Source: Porphyrobacter sp. (GTDB taxonomy: Bacteria > Pseudomonadota > Alphaproteobacteria > Sphingomonadales > Sphingomonadaceae). From it: a stretch of DNA of 64,000 bases. Of this stretch, positions 7,500 through 15,640 are shown piece by piece. A program made the position numbers and the translations under genes. Location of the stretch: contig JAPZUC010000017.1 of assembly GCA_027533455.1 (NCBI GenBank), positions 1 to 64,000 of the forward strand, written 5' to 3'. The notes under the pieces were generated by a model. It searched no databases, was not told the DNA's origin, and was given only the letters and a program-made list of their open reading frames with translations. Position 1 is the stretch's first letter, and each line of letters opens with the position of its first letter.

Positions 7500-9113
7500 A
7501 TGGCTCGGGGCATGGCGATCGATGACGGACAGGACCAGCCCAGCGACGTGCTGGTAATCGGATCGGGCGCGGCGGGGCTGACGGCAGCGTTGGCGCTGGC
7601 CGAGCAATGCCGTGTTCTGGTGCTGGCCAAGGGCTCGCTGACCGGCGGCTCGACTGCTTGGGCGCAGGGCGGAATTGCCGCTGTGCTCGATACGGGCGAC
7701 ACTTTCGAAGATCACATCCGCGACACGATGGTGGCCGGCGCAGGCCTGAACGACCGCGCGACTGTGGAGTTCGTGATCGAACGCGCGCCCGCCTCGATCG
7801 ACCGGCTGTGCGAGCTGGGCGTACCCTTCAACCGCGACGAGAGCAGCCTCCACCTCACCCGCGAGGGCGGCCATTCGCACCGCCGCATCGTCCACGTGGA
7901 CGACGCGACCGGATGGGCGGTGCAGGCCGCCTTGCTTAATGCGGCCGAGGCGCACCCGAACATCACCCTGCTGCCGGGCCGCACCTGCATCGATTTCATC
8001 ACCGATCGCCACCGCGAGCAGTTCTCCGCAGCGGGCCGCGTGTGGGGCGTCTATGCGCTCGACGAGGCAACGGGGCGCGTTGAGCGCCACCTTGCCCGCG
8101 CGACCATCCTGGCGAGCGGCGGCGCGGGGCGCGTCTACCAGTTCTCCACCGCGCCGCGCGGCGCGACGGGCGACGGGATCGCGATGGCATGGCGGGCCGG
8201 CGCGCGCGTCTCCAACATGGAGATGATGCAGTTCCACCCGACCTGCCTCTACAATCTCAACGTGAAGAACTTCCTCATCACCGAAGCCGTGCGCGGCGAG
8301 GGCGGGCATCTGCTCCACCCGGAAACCGGCCGCCGCTTCATGGTCCATTACGACCCTGAGCGGATGGAGCTTGCACCCCGCGACGTGGTCGCCCGTGCAA
8401 TTGACGACCAGATCAAGCGCTTCGGTTTGGATTACGTCCATCTCGACATCAGCCACCAGCCCGCGGACTTCGTGAAGGGGCATTTCCCGACGATTTACGA
8501 GAAGCTGATGGGTCTGGGCATCGACATGACCAAGCAGCCGATCCCGGTCGTCCCCGCGCAGCATTACACCTGCGGCGGGGTGGTGGTCGGTCTCGACGCG
8601 CGCACCGATGTGCCGGGGCTGTGGGCGGCGGGCGAGTGCACCGAAAGCGGCCTCCACGGTGCGAACCGGCTGGCATCCAATTCCCTGCTCGAATGCTTCG
8701 TGTTCGGTGAGGCCGCCGCGCAGGATATTCTCGCGCGCTGGGATACGCTGGAGGCGCCCCCTGCGATCCTGCCGTGGGACGAAAGCCGTGTGACCGACTC
8801 CGACGAAGAGGTGGTCATCAAGCAGAACTGGACCGAAATCCGCCGCTTCATGTGGAACTACGTCGGCATCGTGCGCACCACCAAGCGGCTGGAGCGCGCC
8901 GCCAGCCGGATCGAACTGCTGAAGCGCGAGGTCGAGGATTACTACGGCGCGTTCCGCGTCACGACCGACCTCATTGAACTGCGCAACCTGCTGCAAGCCG
9001 CCGAGCTGATCGTGCAGAGCGCGCTCAAGCGGAAGGAAAGCCGGGGGCTGCACTACACGCTAGATTACCCCGCGCTCGCGGACGAGGCGAAGGATACGGT
9101 GCTGGTGCCTTAG
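7500..9113 (+). CDS. nadB: L-aspartate oxidase
   Basis: NadB oxidises L-aspartate to iminoaspartate with FAD, the first step of de novo NAD synthesis. The 537-residue product has the N-terminal dinucleotide-binding motif IGSGAAGLTAALAL, the SLTGGSTAWAQGGIAAVL flavin/substrate loop, EGGHSHRRIVH, the catalytic TEAVRGEGGHL segment, HYTCGGV and GANRLASNSLLECFVFG, ending in the helical C-terminal domain. Length fits the family (about 540). In-frame starts exist at TTG 7476, ATG 7500 and ATG 7512; I use 7500, and 7512 is equally possible. nadA and nadC are not adjacent here, so this gene is separated from its usual pathway partners. Confidence 0.95.
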   Translation: MARGMAIDDGQDQPSDVLVIGSGAAGLTAALALAEQCRVLVLAKGSLTGGSTAWAQGGIAAVLDTGDTFEDHIRDTMVAGAGLNDRATVEFVIERAPASIDRLCELGVPFNRDESSLHLTREGGHSHRRIVHVDDATGWAVQAALLNAAEAHPNITLLPGRTCIDFITDRHREQFSAAGRVWGVYALDEATGRVERHLARATILASGGAGRVYQFSTAPRGATGDGIAMAWRAGARVSNMEMMQFHPTCLYNLNVKNFLITEAVRGEGGHLLHPETGRRFMVHYDPERMELAPRDVVARAIDDQIKRFGLDYVHLDISHQPADFVKGHFPTIYEKLMGLGIDMTKQPIPVVPAQHYTCGGVVVGLDARTDVPGLWAAGECTESGLHGANRLASNSLLECFVFGEAAAQDILARWDTLEAPPAILPWDESRVTDSDEEVVIKQNWTEIRRFMWNYVGIVRTTKRLERAASRIELLKREVEDYYGAFRVTTDLIELRNLLQAAELIVQSALKRKESRGLHYTLDYPALADEAKDTVLVP

Positions 9114-9191
9114 AGGCGGAACGGGAAGGTTCTGGCGTTGTTCATCTGGCGGCGCATAGCCATCAGCGAATCGTATCAAGGGGCCGCTTCA

Positions 9192-10130
9192 ATGAGAATA
9201 ATCCTGCCGGTTCTTGGCATGGCCGCACTCCTCGCGGCGCCGTTGGCCGCTCAAGACCCCGCCCCTTCCGAAAACGCGCCCGAAAACGCCATCGTCGTCA
9301 CCGCCCAGCGTTCTGGCGCGCCGATGTGGACCATCGATACGCCCACCGGCACCATCATCCTCGTCGGCGAAATCCGAGCGATCCCGAAGTCCACCCCGTG
9401 GGAGCCTGCGCGGCTGGAGGAGGCCACCAAGCAGGCCGACCGGGTAATCCTCGGCGCGAAGCCAAAGGTGTCTCCGGGCGATGTGCTGCGGCTGATCTTC
9501 AGCGGCTCGAAGTTCACAAAGCTGCCCGAAAAGACCGTGGCGAGTGAGTATCTCACGTCTGACCAATGGGCGCGGCTGCAAACGCTCGGCACCGCGCATG
9601 ACGAGGACTATTCGCGCCAATCCTTCCTGCTCACCTCGTTCGAAATGCTGAGGAAGCAACTGCGCTTCAACCGCGACACCGCGGACGAGCCTTCCGACGT
9701 CGTGCGCAAGGCCGCCGACAAGGCTGAGGTGCCCACCACCCGCGCCGCCAGCTTGCGCGGCGAGGATATCATCGACAACCTCGCCGATGCGCCGCCCACC
9801 GCGCACATTGCCTGCCTCGACGCCGCGATGGACGCGGTGGAGGCCGGGCCGGATATCGTCGAACAACGCGCGACCAACTGGCGGCGCTACAAGATCCCCG
9901 CAGTGATGGCGAACCCGCTTGAGGCCGCGCTCGGCCAGTGCTGGCCATGGGCGGACGATACTTTGGGCAGCGAACTGCGCACCATCTGGGTCGATCGCAT
10001 CGCTGAGGCGAGCACTGCCAAGGGCACCACGCTCGCTGTCGTGCCGCTAAGGGTGTTGGCGGAAAGCGGCGGGGTGCTTGACCAATTGGACGCGCGCGGC
10101 TTCGATATCGCCGGACCCCCGTGGAAATGA
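9192..10130 (+). CDS. TraB/GumN-family exported protein with degenerate active-site motifs
   Basis: The product is 312 residues with a clear signal peptide (MRIILPVLGMAALLAAPLAA). It follows the TraB/GumN pattern: a WTIDTPTGTIILVGEIR strand, PKSTPWEPARLEEATKQAD, a helical middle, and a C-terminal strand-loop-helix ending LDQLDARGFDI. In active TraB/Tiki-type proteins the first and last strands carry GxxH motifs; here they read VGEIRAIP and VVPLRVLAES, with no His. The protein is therefore probably non-catalytic. RBS AAGGGG lies 8 bases before the ATG. It sits between nadB and a hydrolase with no obvious operon link. Confidence 0.75.
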   Translation: MRIILPVLGMAALLAAPLAAQDPAPSENAPENAIVVTAQRSGAPMWTIDTPTGTIILVGEIRAIPKSTPWEPARLEEATKQADRVILGAKPKVSPGDVLRLIFSGSKFTKLPEKTVASEYLTSDQWARLQTLGTAHDEDYSRQSFLLTSFEMLRKQLRFNRDTADEPSDVVRKAADKAEVPTTRAASLRGEDIIDNLADAPPTAHIACLDAAMDAVEAGPDIVEQRATNWRRYKIPAVMANPLEAALGQCWPWADDTLGSELRTIWVDRIAEASTAKGTTLAVVPLRVLAESGGVLDQLDARGFDIAGPPWK

Positions 10131-10165
10131 CCCACGCGGGCCTGACCTGAGGATCAACCGCGACC

Positions 10166-11065
10166 ATGCCCACCGTCACCACCCCCAACACCGGCATCGA
10201 GATTTTCTTCGAAGATAACGGAGACCCGCAGGCCGAGGTAATCCTGCTGGTCATGGGACTCGGCGCGCAGATGGTGCTGTGGCCGGACGAACTTGTGGCA
10301 GCGCTGGTGGGCGACGGGTTCCGCGTGATCCGCTACGACAACCGCGACATCGGCCTCAGCCAGAAGATGGAGGGTGCCCGCGCGCCTTCGCCCGCAATCC
10401 AGGTGCTGCGCAAGAAAGTCGGCTTCCCGGCCCCGGTGCCCTACACCCTCAAGGACATGGCCGATGACGGGATCGGGCTGCTCGACGCAATAGGGATCGC
10501 CAAGGCGCACGTGGTCGGCGCGTCGATGGGCGGGATGATCGTGCAGCTGATGGCGATTCACCATGCCGAGCGGTTGATGACCATGACTTCGATCATGTCG
10601 ACCACCGGCAGCGGCAAGCTGCCCCAGGCCGACAAGCACGCGATGGACGCGCTGGTCGCGCCGCTGAAGAGCCTCGAGGAAGAGGTGGTGGTCGCCCACG
10701 GGATCAATATCGCGAAGAACATCGGCAGCCCCTCCAGCGCGGAATTTCCGTTCGACGAGAACGCCCAGCGCGAGCGGGTGGTGCGCACCATGCGTCGCTC
10801 GCTCTATCCGGCGGGCTTGCCGCGCCAGCTTGCCGCGATTATCGACGATGGCGACCGGACCTCGCGCCTCGCCAGCGTGCGCACGCCCACGCTGGTGCTG
10901 CACGGCGAGGCTGACCCGCTGGTCAAGCTGGCTGGCGGCGAGGCGACGGCGAAGGCGATTTCCGGCGCGCGGCTGGTGACGGTGCCGGGCTGGGGCCATG
11001 ATCTGCCGATCCCGCTGATCCCGCGCATCGCTGGCGAGATCGCAGGCCACGCTCGCGGTAAGTGA
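10166..11065 (+). CDS. Alpha/beta hydrolase
   Basis: The product is 299 residues with the canonical alpha/beta-hydrolase order: oxyanion region VMGLGAQMVLW, RYDNRDIGLS, nucleophile elbow GASMGGM (Ser about 115), acid GEADPL and the catalytic His in GWGHDLP. The layout is closest to the aclacinomycin methylesterase-like/haloperoxidase-like esterases that carry YDNRDxGxS. The substrate cannot be read from sequence. It is 35 bases downstream of the TraB-like gene and could be co-transcribed. Coding-like sequence continues after its stop (see 11066-11290). Confidence 0.88.
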   Translation: MPTVTTPNTGIEIFFEDNGDPQAEVILLVMGLGAQMVLWPDELVAALVGDGFRVIRYDNRDIGLSQKMEGARAPSPAIQVLRKKVGFPAPVPYTLKDMADDGIGLLDAIGIAKAHVVGASMGGMIVQLMAIHHAERLMTMTSIMSTTGSGKLPQADKHAMDALVAPLKSLEEEVVVAHGINIAKNIGSPSSAEFPFDENAQRERVVRTMRRSLYPAGLPRQLAAIIDDGDRTSRLASVRTPTLVLHGEADPLVKLAGGEATAKAISGARLVTVPGWGHDLPIPLIPRIAGEIAGHARGK

Positions 11066-11290
11066 GGCGCCGCACCCGACGCCCAATCGCTCGCGGTTCC
11101 GCGCATCGCGCCCTCGGCGATCCCTGCCGAGAAAGGCGCGGCGGCGTTTGCAGCGGGCAGGTTCGGCGGGATTTCGCAGACAGCGCTCGAAACCAACGCC
11201 GTGCCGTTCAAGCTGATCGCGCCGGTCGCGCGCGCGGTGCTGGGGATGCCCAACACCTACCTCACGGCAACCGCAATCCGGACGATCTTA
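11066..11290 (+). pseudogene. Coding-like remnant without a start codon
   Basis: Directly in frame after the hydrolase stop, an open frame runs on with strong G/C preference at third positions. It reads PRIAPSAIPAEKGAAAF, then FGGISQTALETNAVPFKL, then RAVLGMPNTYLTATAIR. This looks like genuine protein sequence, yet it has no plausible ATG or ribosome-binding site. The frame stays open to 11446, but coding character fades after about 11290. It may be the 3' remnant of a lost gene, or a C-terminal domain cut off from the hydrolase. I do not recognise the family. Confidence 0.4.
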
Positions 11291-11340
11291 GCGTGGCGGG
11301 GAAAAAATGTGTTTAAATCCAGAGCGTGGGCGGCGCGAAG

Positions 11341-11877
11341 TCACTGGGTCACGGTGAAGGGCCTTATCCCCCGATCGCCCGGCGGCGCTTTGGTCCCTTC
11401 GACCGTTTCGGCATACATGGCGCGGATGATTGGCAGGTCGGGGTAGATCTCGGTCATGTATCCGAGCAGGGGCCGGGTATCGACGTAGCAGATGCGGTGG
11501 CCCCCAAAGCCGAACTCGCTGACCACCGGATAGCCGGTCGCCACCAGATGACCGCGCATGCCCTCGTAATCGGCGGCGAAGGTGGCGCAGTGGTGGAGCA
11601 CGGGCTGGCCATCAGCGCGCAGCATTTCGTGGAAGGCGCTGGGGTACTCGGAGACCACCTCGATCACCTCGACATTGATGTCGCCGGTCTGGACAAATAC
11701 GCCGCGAATACGGATCGGCTCGGCGGGCTGCCCGCGATAGGTGTGGTCTGCCAGCACGCCCTCGCTGCCGCCGAGGAACGGCCCCCAGCCATAGGCGCGG
11801 TTGAGTGCGCCGCAGCCTTGCTCAAGGTCCGGCACGAGGAAGGCCATCTGGACGAGGGCGATGGGCAGGATGCTCAT
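11341..11877 (-). CDS. VOC/glyoxalase-superfamily protein
   Basis: The product is 178 residues. It begins at MSILPIALVQMAFLV with the first beta-alpha-beta VOC module (VPDLEQGCGALNRAYGWGPF) and continues to a second module with LHHCATFAADYEG and YVDTRPLLGYMTEIYP. Possible metal ligands are His in LHHC and Glu in MTEIYP. The layout equals that of the second VOC gene at 14992-15528, so the two are probably paralogues. Start at ATG 11877 overlaps the stop of the upstream TIM-barrel gene by 4 bases (ATGA), showing translational coupling as last gene of a four-gene minus-strand operon. Confidence 0.85.
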   Translation of the reverse strand: MSILPIALVQMAFLVPDLEQGCGALNRAYGWGPFLGGSEGVLADHTYRGQPAEPIRIRGVFVQTGDINVEVIEVVSEYPSAFHEMLRADGQPVLHHCATFAADYEGMRGHLVATGYPVVSEFGFGGHRICYVDTRPLLGYMTEIYPDLPIIRAMYAETVEGTKAPPGDRGIRPFTVTQ

Positions 11878-12683
11878 GCGCGCGCGTCCAACCACGCCCT
11901 GCTGGTGCGGGCGCATTCGCGGGCGCGTTCAATCAGATCGGGGAAGTTATCGCGCAAGCTTGCAGAGCGTTCCTCGATCGCCATAGGCAGGTGATCGGGC
12001 AAGGCATCGACCATCGCGGCGAGCGGTAGGCCGCCTTGCCCCAGCGCCATGCGGCGGTTGATCGCATCGTCGATGATCGAATCGAAATTCGTAACGTCCG
12101 GGCCTTGCACGGGCGCGTCGCAGGGCTGGCAGTAGCTGAGCCACTCGTGCGGGATCGCCGCGAGGTCTTCTGCTGTCCCGCCGGACCGCACCCAGTGCAG
12201 GGTATCGACCAGCAGCGCCTTGGCGTCACCTTCGACCGCTTCCAAGATCGCGCGGGCCATGTGGATCGTCTTCACCTCGGTGAAGATGCCGAATTCAAGA
12301 TTGACGCGCACGCCGGTGTCCTTGGCCGCGTCGACCAGCGTCTGGAACTTGGCGGTGGTCGCGGCCATGTCGGGATCGCTGGAAACGCAGAGCAGGTTCC
12401 GCGCGCCGAGCTCGGCCGCGATCTGGACCAGTTCGGTCAGCCACGGATTGGGCGCGCCCGGCATAATCCACGCGACCTCGCAATCGAGCAGTTCCACCCC
12501 GGCATCACGCGCCTGGGCGCGGATCGCGCGGGTGGTGGCAGGCGTCCAAGTGTCCTTCTCGACCCACATTCCCCCGAAGTCGAAATCGGATGCAGCGGCG
12601 CATTCGATCAGCTGCGCAGGCGTTGCTTCAGGCATGATCCCGGCAGCGAGCGAGATCAGGCGCCGAAGGCTTGGCGGGGTCAC
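11874..12683 (-). CDS. Sugar phosphate isomerase/epimerase-type TIM-barrel protein
   Basis: The product is 269 residues. It shows the xylose-isomerase-like/AP-endonuclease-2 TIM-barrel pattern: AAASDFDFGGMWVEK, LLDCEVAWIMPG, LLCVSSDPDM, VNLEFGIFTEVKTI (Glu ligand) and ALLVDTLHWVRSGGT (Asp-x-x-His ligands). These are the usual metal-binding strand ends. In catabolic clusters such proteins act as isomerases, epimerases or decarboxylase-like lyases, so the exact reaction is open. It overlaps both neighbours by 4 bases, sitting between the SDR gene and the VOC gene. Confidence 0.85.
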   Translation of the reverse strand: MTPPSLRRLISLAAGIMPEATPAQLIECAAASDFDFGGMWVEKDTWTPATTRAIRAQARDAGVELLDCEVAWIMPGAPNPWLTELVQIAAELGARNLLCVSSDPDMAATTAKFQTLVDAAKDTGVRVNLEFGIFTEVKTIHMARAILEAVEGDAKALLVDTLHWVRSGGTAEDLAAIPHEWLSYCQPCDAPVQGPDVTNFDSIIDDAINRRMALGQGGLPLAAMVDALPDHLPMAIEERSASLRDNFPDLIERARECARTSRAWLDARA

Positions 12684-13435
12684 AATGTTTGCCCGTCGTC
12701 GAGCACGAAATCCGTGCCTGTCACAAATTCAGAAGCGTCCGAGCACAGGAACAGGATCATCGCGTCCAATCCTTCCTCGCCCATCAGTCGGCGCTTGGGG
12801 AACTTGGCGATTTGCTTCTTGCCGGGTTCGGTGTCGAACCACGCATCGTTGATGGCGGTGCGGATGTAACCCGGCGAGACGGTGTTGACGTTGATCCTGG
12901 CCCGCGCCCATTCGCGCCCCAGCGTGCGCCCCGCCTGCACCACGCCCGCCTTGCTCGCGGCATAGGCGACGAGGCCGGGGGAGGGTTCAAACGCGGTGAT
13001 CGAGGCGATCATCACGATTCGGCCCTTGGTGACGCCATGCGCCATCATCCGCTTCGCGCCTTCGCGCGCGGTCAGGATTGCGCCCTTGAGGTTGATGGCG
13101 AGGGTCTGTTCTATCTCCTCCTCCGAGATGGTGGTCGCCATGCCCGCGCCATCCACCCCAGCATTGGCGATGACGGTGTCGACCGTGCGGCCGAACGCCG
13201 CCTCGGCTGCATCAAACCCCGCGATGATGTCGGCCTCGCGCGCCACGTCCATCTGCACGGCTGCAGCCTTCGCGCCGATCTCGCCCGCCAGTGCCGCAAG
13301 CCTATCGGCCCGCCGCGCGCCCAGCGCCACATTCGCGCCGCTCGCGGCAAGGATGCGCCCGAAGCGGGTGCCGAGGCCCGAAGACGCGCCGGTGACGAGC
13401 GCGGTGCGCCCCATAAGGTCAAAGGAGAAGCGCAT
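12680..13435 (-). CDS. Short-chain dehydrogenase/reductase (SDR)
   Basis: The product is a 251-residue NAD(P)-dependent oxidoreductase of the classical SDR type. Visible are the cofactor loop TGASSGLG, NAG in VIANAGVDG, the active-site Ser in IASITAF, the YAASK catalytic pair and PGYIRT. It ends at FVTGTDFVLDDGQTL, the usual classical SDR tail. It is the second gene of the operon, 6 bases after the Rieske oxygenase and overlapping the TIM-barrel gene. A role in oxidising the hydroxylated or diol product of the oxygenase is a reasonable inference. Confidence 0.92.
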   Translation of the reverse strand: MRFSFDLMGRTALVTGASSGLGTRFGRILAASGANVALGARRADRLAALAGEIGAKAAAVQMDVAREADIIAGFDAAEAAFGRTVDTVIANAGVDGAGMATTISEEEIEQTLAINLKGAILTAREGAKRMMAHGVTKGRIVMIASITAFEPSPGLVAYAASKAGVVQAGRTLGREWARARINVNTVSPGYIRTAINDAWFDTEPGKKQIAKFPKRRLMGEEGLDAMILFLCSDASEFVTGTDFVLDDGQTL

Positions 13436-13441
13436 GCTCGC

Positions 13442-14869
13442 CTACTTAACCGCAGGCAGCTCCCCGTTGACGTATTTCATCAGCGTCGTCTGGAAGTGGC
13501 GCACGCGGCTGTCCTGATAATGGCCCAGCTCCATCAGTCCGTCTCTCATGCTCTTCATGCCTTCTTGCACGTAAGGCAGGTTCGCCATGTCCTGATCGAA
13601 CACGTTGGCGAGCTGCGGACCCATGATGTCGTTGGCCCAGGCGAAAGGCTCGTCATCGGGGATGTAGGTCGGCGCGACCGCGCGGGGACGTTCCTGACCC
13701 TTGGGGGTGGGGAACAGCAGGCGGATTTCCATGATGCACCAGTCTGGCGTGTCGCCGGGCAGCCAGCGATAGACGAGGGTGGGCAGGAAGCCGATCCACG
13801 GCGCGAAGTTGGGGAAGATGTTGTAGGTGAAGTTGTCGAGAATCTCGGTGTCGGCGGCGTCCGAATAGTCATAGCCGTAGTTCTCGGCAAAGCCCTTTCG
13901 GCCCGCTTCGGCCAGCACCTTGCGCGCGCCGAGGGGGTCGGTGGCATCATAGCCTTCGACCGGTTCCTCGCTGGCGTTGAAGCGGCGGTTGGTCTTGGCA
14001 TCTGCCCCGCCCGAGAACTCGTTCATCTTCTCCAGCACGTAGTCCGAATTCTTGCCCTTCACGTGCGGGCTCAGTACGCCCGAGGGCGTGATCGCGCGGT
14101 TGAAGTGATCGCCGATCAGATCGTAGCGCGTGTTGGCATCGCCGAGGAAGGCGAGCAGCTGTGGATGGGTGGTGATCGAGTGCCAGGCTTCCATGAAGGC
14201 CTCGGCGGTCGCCTTCCAGTTGGCGGGGATTTTCTTCTGCACCCACATGCCGGTGTAGCGGTTTTCGAAGTCATACCGCTCGTAATGCGAGGCCGCCGGG
14301 CCGAGCCACGTCTTGAAATCGGGCAGGTCGTAATTCTCGGTGAGCATCACGAAGCCCTGCCACAGCTCGACGCGCGCCTGCGGCAGGCCCATGTCCTTGC
14401 CTTCGAGGTGCTTGAAATCCCACGCGCAGGGGATTTCCTTCAGCGAGCCGTCGTTGCGCCAGGTGAAGCCGTGGAACGGGCAGCGCAATTGCACCGAATT
14501 GCCGCTTTCTGTCCGCAGCTTGCGGCCGCGGTGGAGACAGGCATTGTAGAAGGCCTTCACGCCGCCATCCTTCTGGCGGATCAGCAGGAAGCTCTTGCCA
14601 GCGATGTCGAACACGACCGTATCGCCCACATCCGGCAGCTCATCCTCGCGCGCGGCGAACAGCCAGACATTGGGCCACAGCTTCTCGCGTTCGAGTGCTG
14701 CGAATTCTTCCGAGATATAGGGCGCGACCGGCAGCGGATCATCGCCCATCTCGATCGTGGTTTCCTCGAACAGGTAATCCGGCGCCCGGCGGGTGTCGCC
14801 GTTGAGCATGTCGGTGTAGCTGATCCCCGGGCAACGGTCGCCGCGGGCAATGTCCTTGATTTCGTTCAT
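13442..14869 (-). CDS. Rieske 2Fe-2S ring-hydroxylating oxygenase, alpha subunit
   Basis: The product is 475 residues. The N-terminal Rieske domain carries CLHRG and CPFHGF, the two Cys-His pairs that hold the 2Fe-2S cluster. The C-terminal catalytic domain has EAFMEAWHSITTHPQ, giving the mononuclear iron ligands (His-x4-His plus a later Asp) and the bridging acidic residue. This fits the phenylpropionate-dioxygenase/PobA-like alpha subunit family. No beta subunit, ferredoxin or reductase is encoded nearby, so it either works as a homotrimer with a distant reductase or uses shared electron carriers. It is the first gene of the minus-strand operon. Confidence 0.93.
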   Translation of the reverse strand: MNEIKDIARGDRCPGISYTDMLNGDTRRAPDYLFEETTIEMGDDPLPVAPYISEEFAALEREKLWPNVWLFAAREDELPDVGDTVVFDIAGKSFLLIRQKDGGVKAFYNACLHRGRKLRTESGNSVQLRCPFHGFTWRNDGSLKEIPCAWDFKHLEGKDMGLPQARVELWQGFVMLTENYDLPDFKTWLGPAASHYERYDFENRYTGMWVQKKIPANWKATAEAFMEAWHSITTHPQLLAFLGDANTRYDLIGDHFNRAITPSGVLSPHVKGKNSDYVLEKMNEFSGGADAKTNRRFNASEEPVEGYDATDPLGARKVLAEAGRKGFAENYGYDYSDAADTEILDNFTYNIFPNFAPWIGFLPTLVYRWLPGDTPDWCIMEIRLLFPTPKGQERPRAVAPTYIPDDEPFAWANDIMGPQLANVFDQDMANLPYVQEGMKSMRDGLMELGHYQDSRVRHFQTTLMKYVNGELPAVK

Positions 14870-14991
14870 CGGGCTGTTCCGGTCCTCTCGGGGTTTCCCC
14901 CGCCTCTCGTCCTCGCACTTTGTGCAGTGTCTCAGATGGAGAATATCACACAGCTTCGGGACAAGGACACCCTATCGGATTGGAGAGGAAA
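14870..14991. promoter_or_regulatory. Divergent promoter region of the Rieske operon and the VOC gene
   Basis: This 122-base gap separates the two divergently transcribed halves of the catabolic island. It contains a short dyad, CACT-TTGTGC-AGTG, at 14916-14929, roughly midway, which is a candidate operator for the LuxR-type regulator encoded nearby. That link is inference only. Confidence 0.35.
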
Positions 14992-15528
14992 ATGGCTTTG
15001 GCAGGCAAAATCGCCGCGCTTGGCGACATCATGCAGCTGGCTTTCGTGCCCGAGGATTTCGATGCGGCGGTAAAGCATTGGACGCAGGTGATGGGGGTGG
15101 GGCCGTTCTACATCATCGAAGGCATCCATCTGGACGGGATGAAGTACCGCGGCCAGCCGACCGATGCGGCGTTCGATCTGGCGCTGGCCTATTGGGGTGA
15201 TTTGCAGATCGAGCTGATCCGCCCGCGCGACAATCACCCCTCCGTCTATACCGGCGAGTATGGGGCGACGGGCGATGGCCTCCACCACGTGTGCATTCTG
15301 GTGGACGACATTGCGCATGCGCGGGCCGTTTGCGAGGCGGAAGGCGCGGAGATCATGATCGAAGGGACGTTCGGCACCAGTCAGGCGATCTATGTCGATG
15401 CCGGTGGCGGGCCGGGGACGCTGGTGGAGGTTCTCCAGCAGGCCAAGGATGGCCCGGACCTGTTCGGAATGATCAAGGCGGCAGGAATCGGTTGGGACGG
15501 CAGCGAGCCCCTCAGGAAGCTGGGGTAG
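14992..15528 (+). CDS. VOC/glyoxalase-superfamily protein
   Basis: The product is 178 residues, beginning MALAGKIAALGDIMQLAFVP. Two VOC modules are visible, the first with DFDAAVKHWTQVMGVGPFY and the second with GLHHVCILVDDI and YVDAGGGPGTLVEVLQ. Candidate metal ligands are His in LHHVC and Glu in LVEVL. Related proteins in catabolic clusters act as ring-cleavage-type enzymes, isomerases or lyases. GGAGAGG lies 3-9 bases before the chosen ATG at 14992; longer in-frame starts lack such a site. It has the same length as the VOC protein at 11341-11877. Confidence 0.87.
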   Translation: MALAGKIAALGDIMQLAFVPEDFDAAVKHWTQVMGVGPFYIIEGIHLDGMKYRGQPTDAAFDLALAYWGDLQIELIRPRDNHPSVYTGEYGATGDGLHHVCILVDDIAHARAVCEAEGAEIMIEGTFGTSQAIYVDAGGGPGTLVEVLQQAKDGPDLFGMIKAAGIGWDGSEPLRKLG

Positions 15529-15540
15529 AGATCATTCTCC

Positions 15541-15634
15541 ACCCCGCCCCGGGCTTGACCCGGGGCCCCGCTTTTCTGTTCCGAAACGCTTGATGAGCAG
15601 GAAAAGCAGTGCCCCGGGCAAGCCCGGGGTGGGG
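15541..15634. repeat. REP-like imperfect inverted repeat between convergent genes
   Basis: 15541-15576 and 15601-15634 are nearly perfect reverse complements of each other (about 34 bases each, spacer 24). Each arm itself contains the short palindrome CCCCGGGCTTGACCCGGGG or a variant of it. The element lies exactly between the ends of the VOC gene and the convergent LuxR gene. This GGGCTTGACCCGGGG type word recurs in intergenic DNA of many alphaproteobacteria. It probably acts as a bidirectional terminator or a REP/BIME-type element. Confidence 0.75.
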
Positions 15635-15640
15635 CTGATC

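Noticed and set aside
12671..15073. 800-residue plus-strand frame across the Rieske operon
   Set aside because: Antisense of the SDR and Rieske genes; no start signal or motif.
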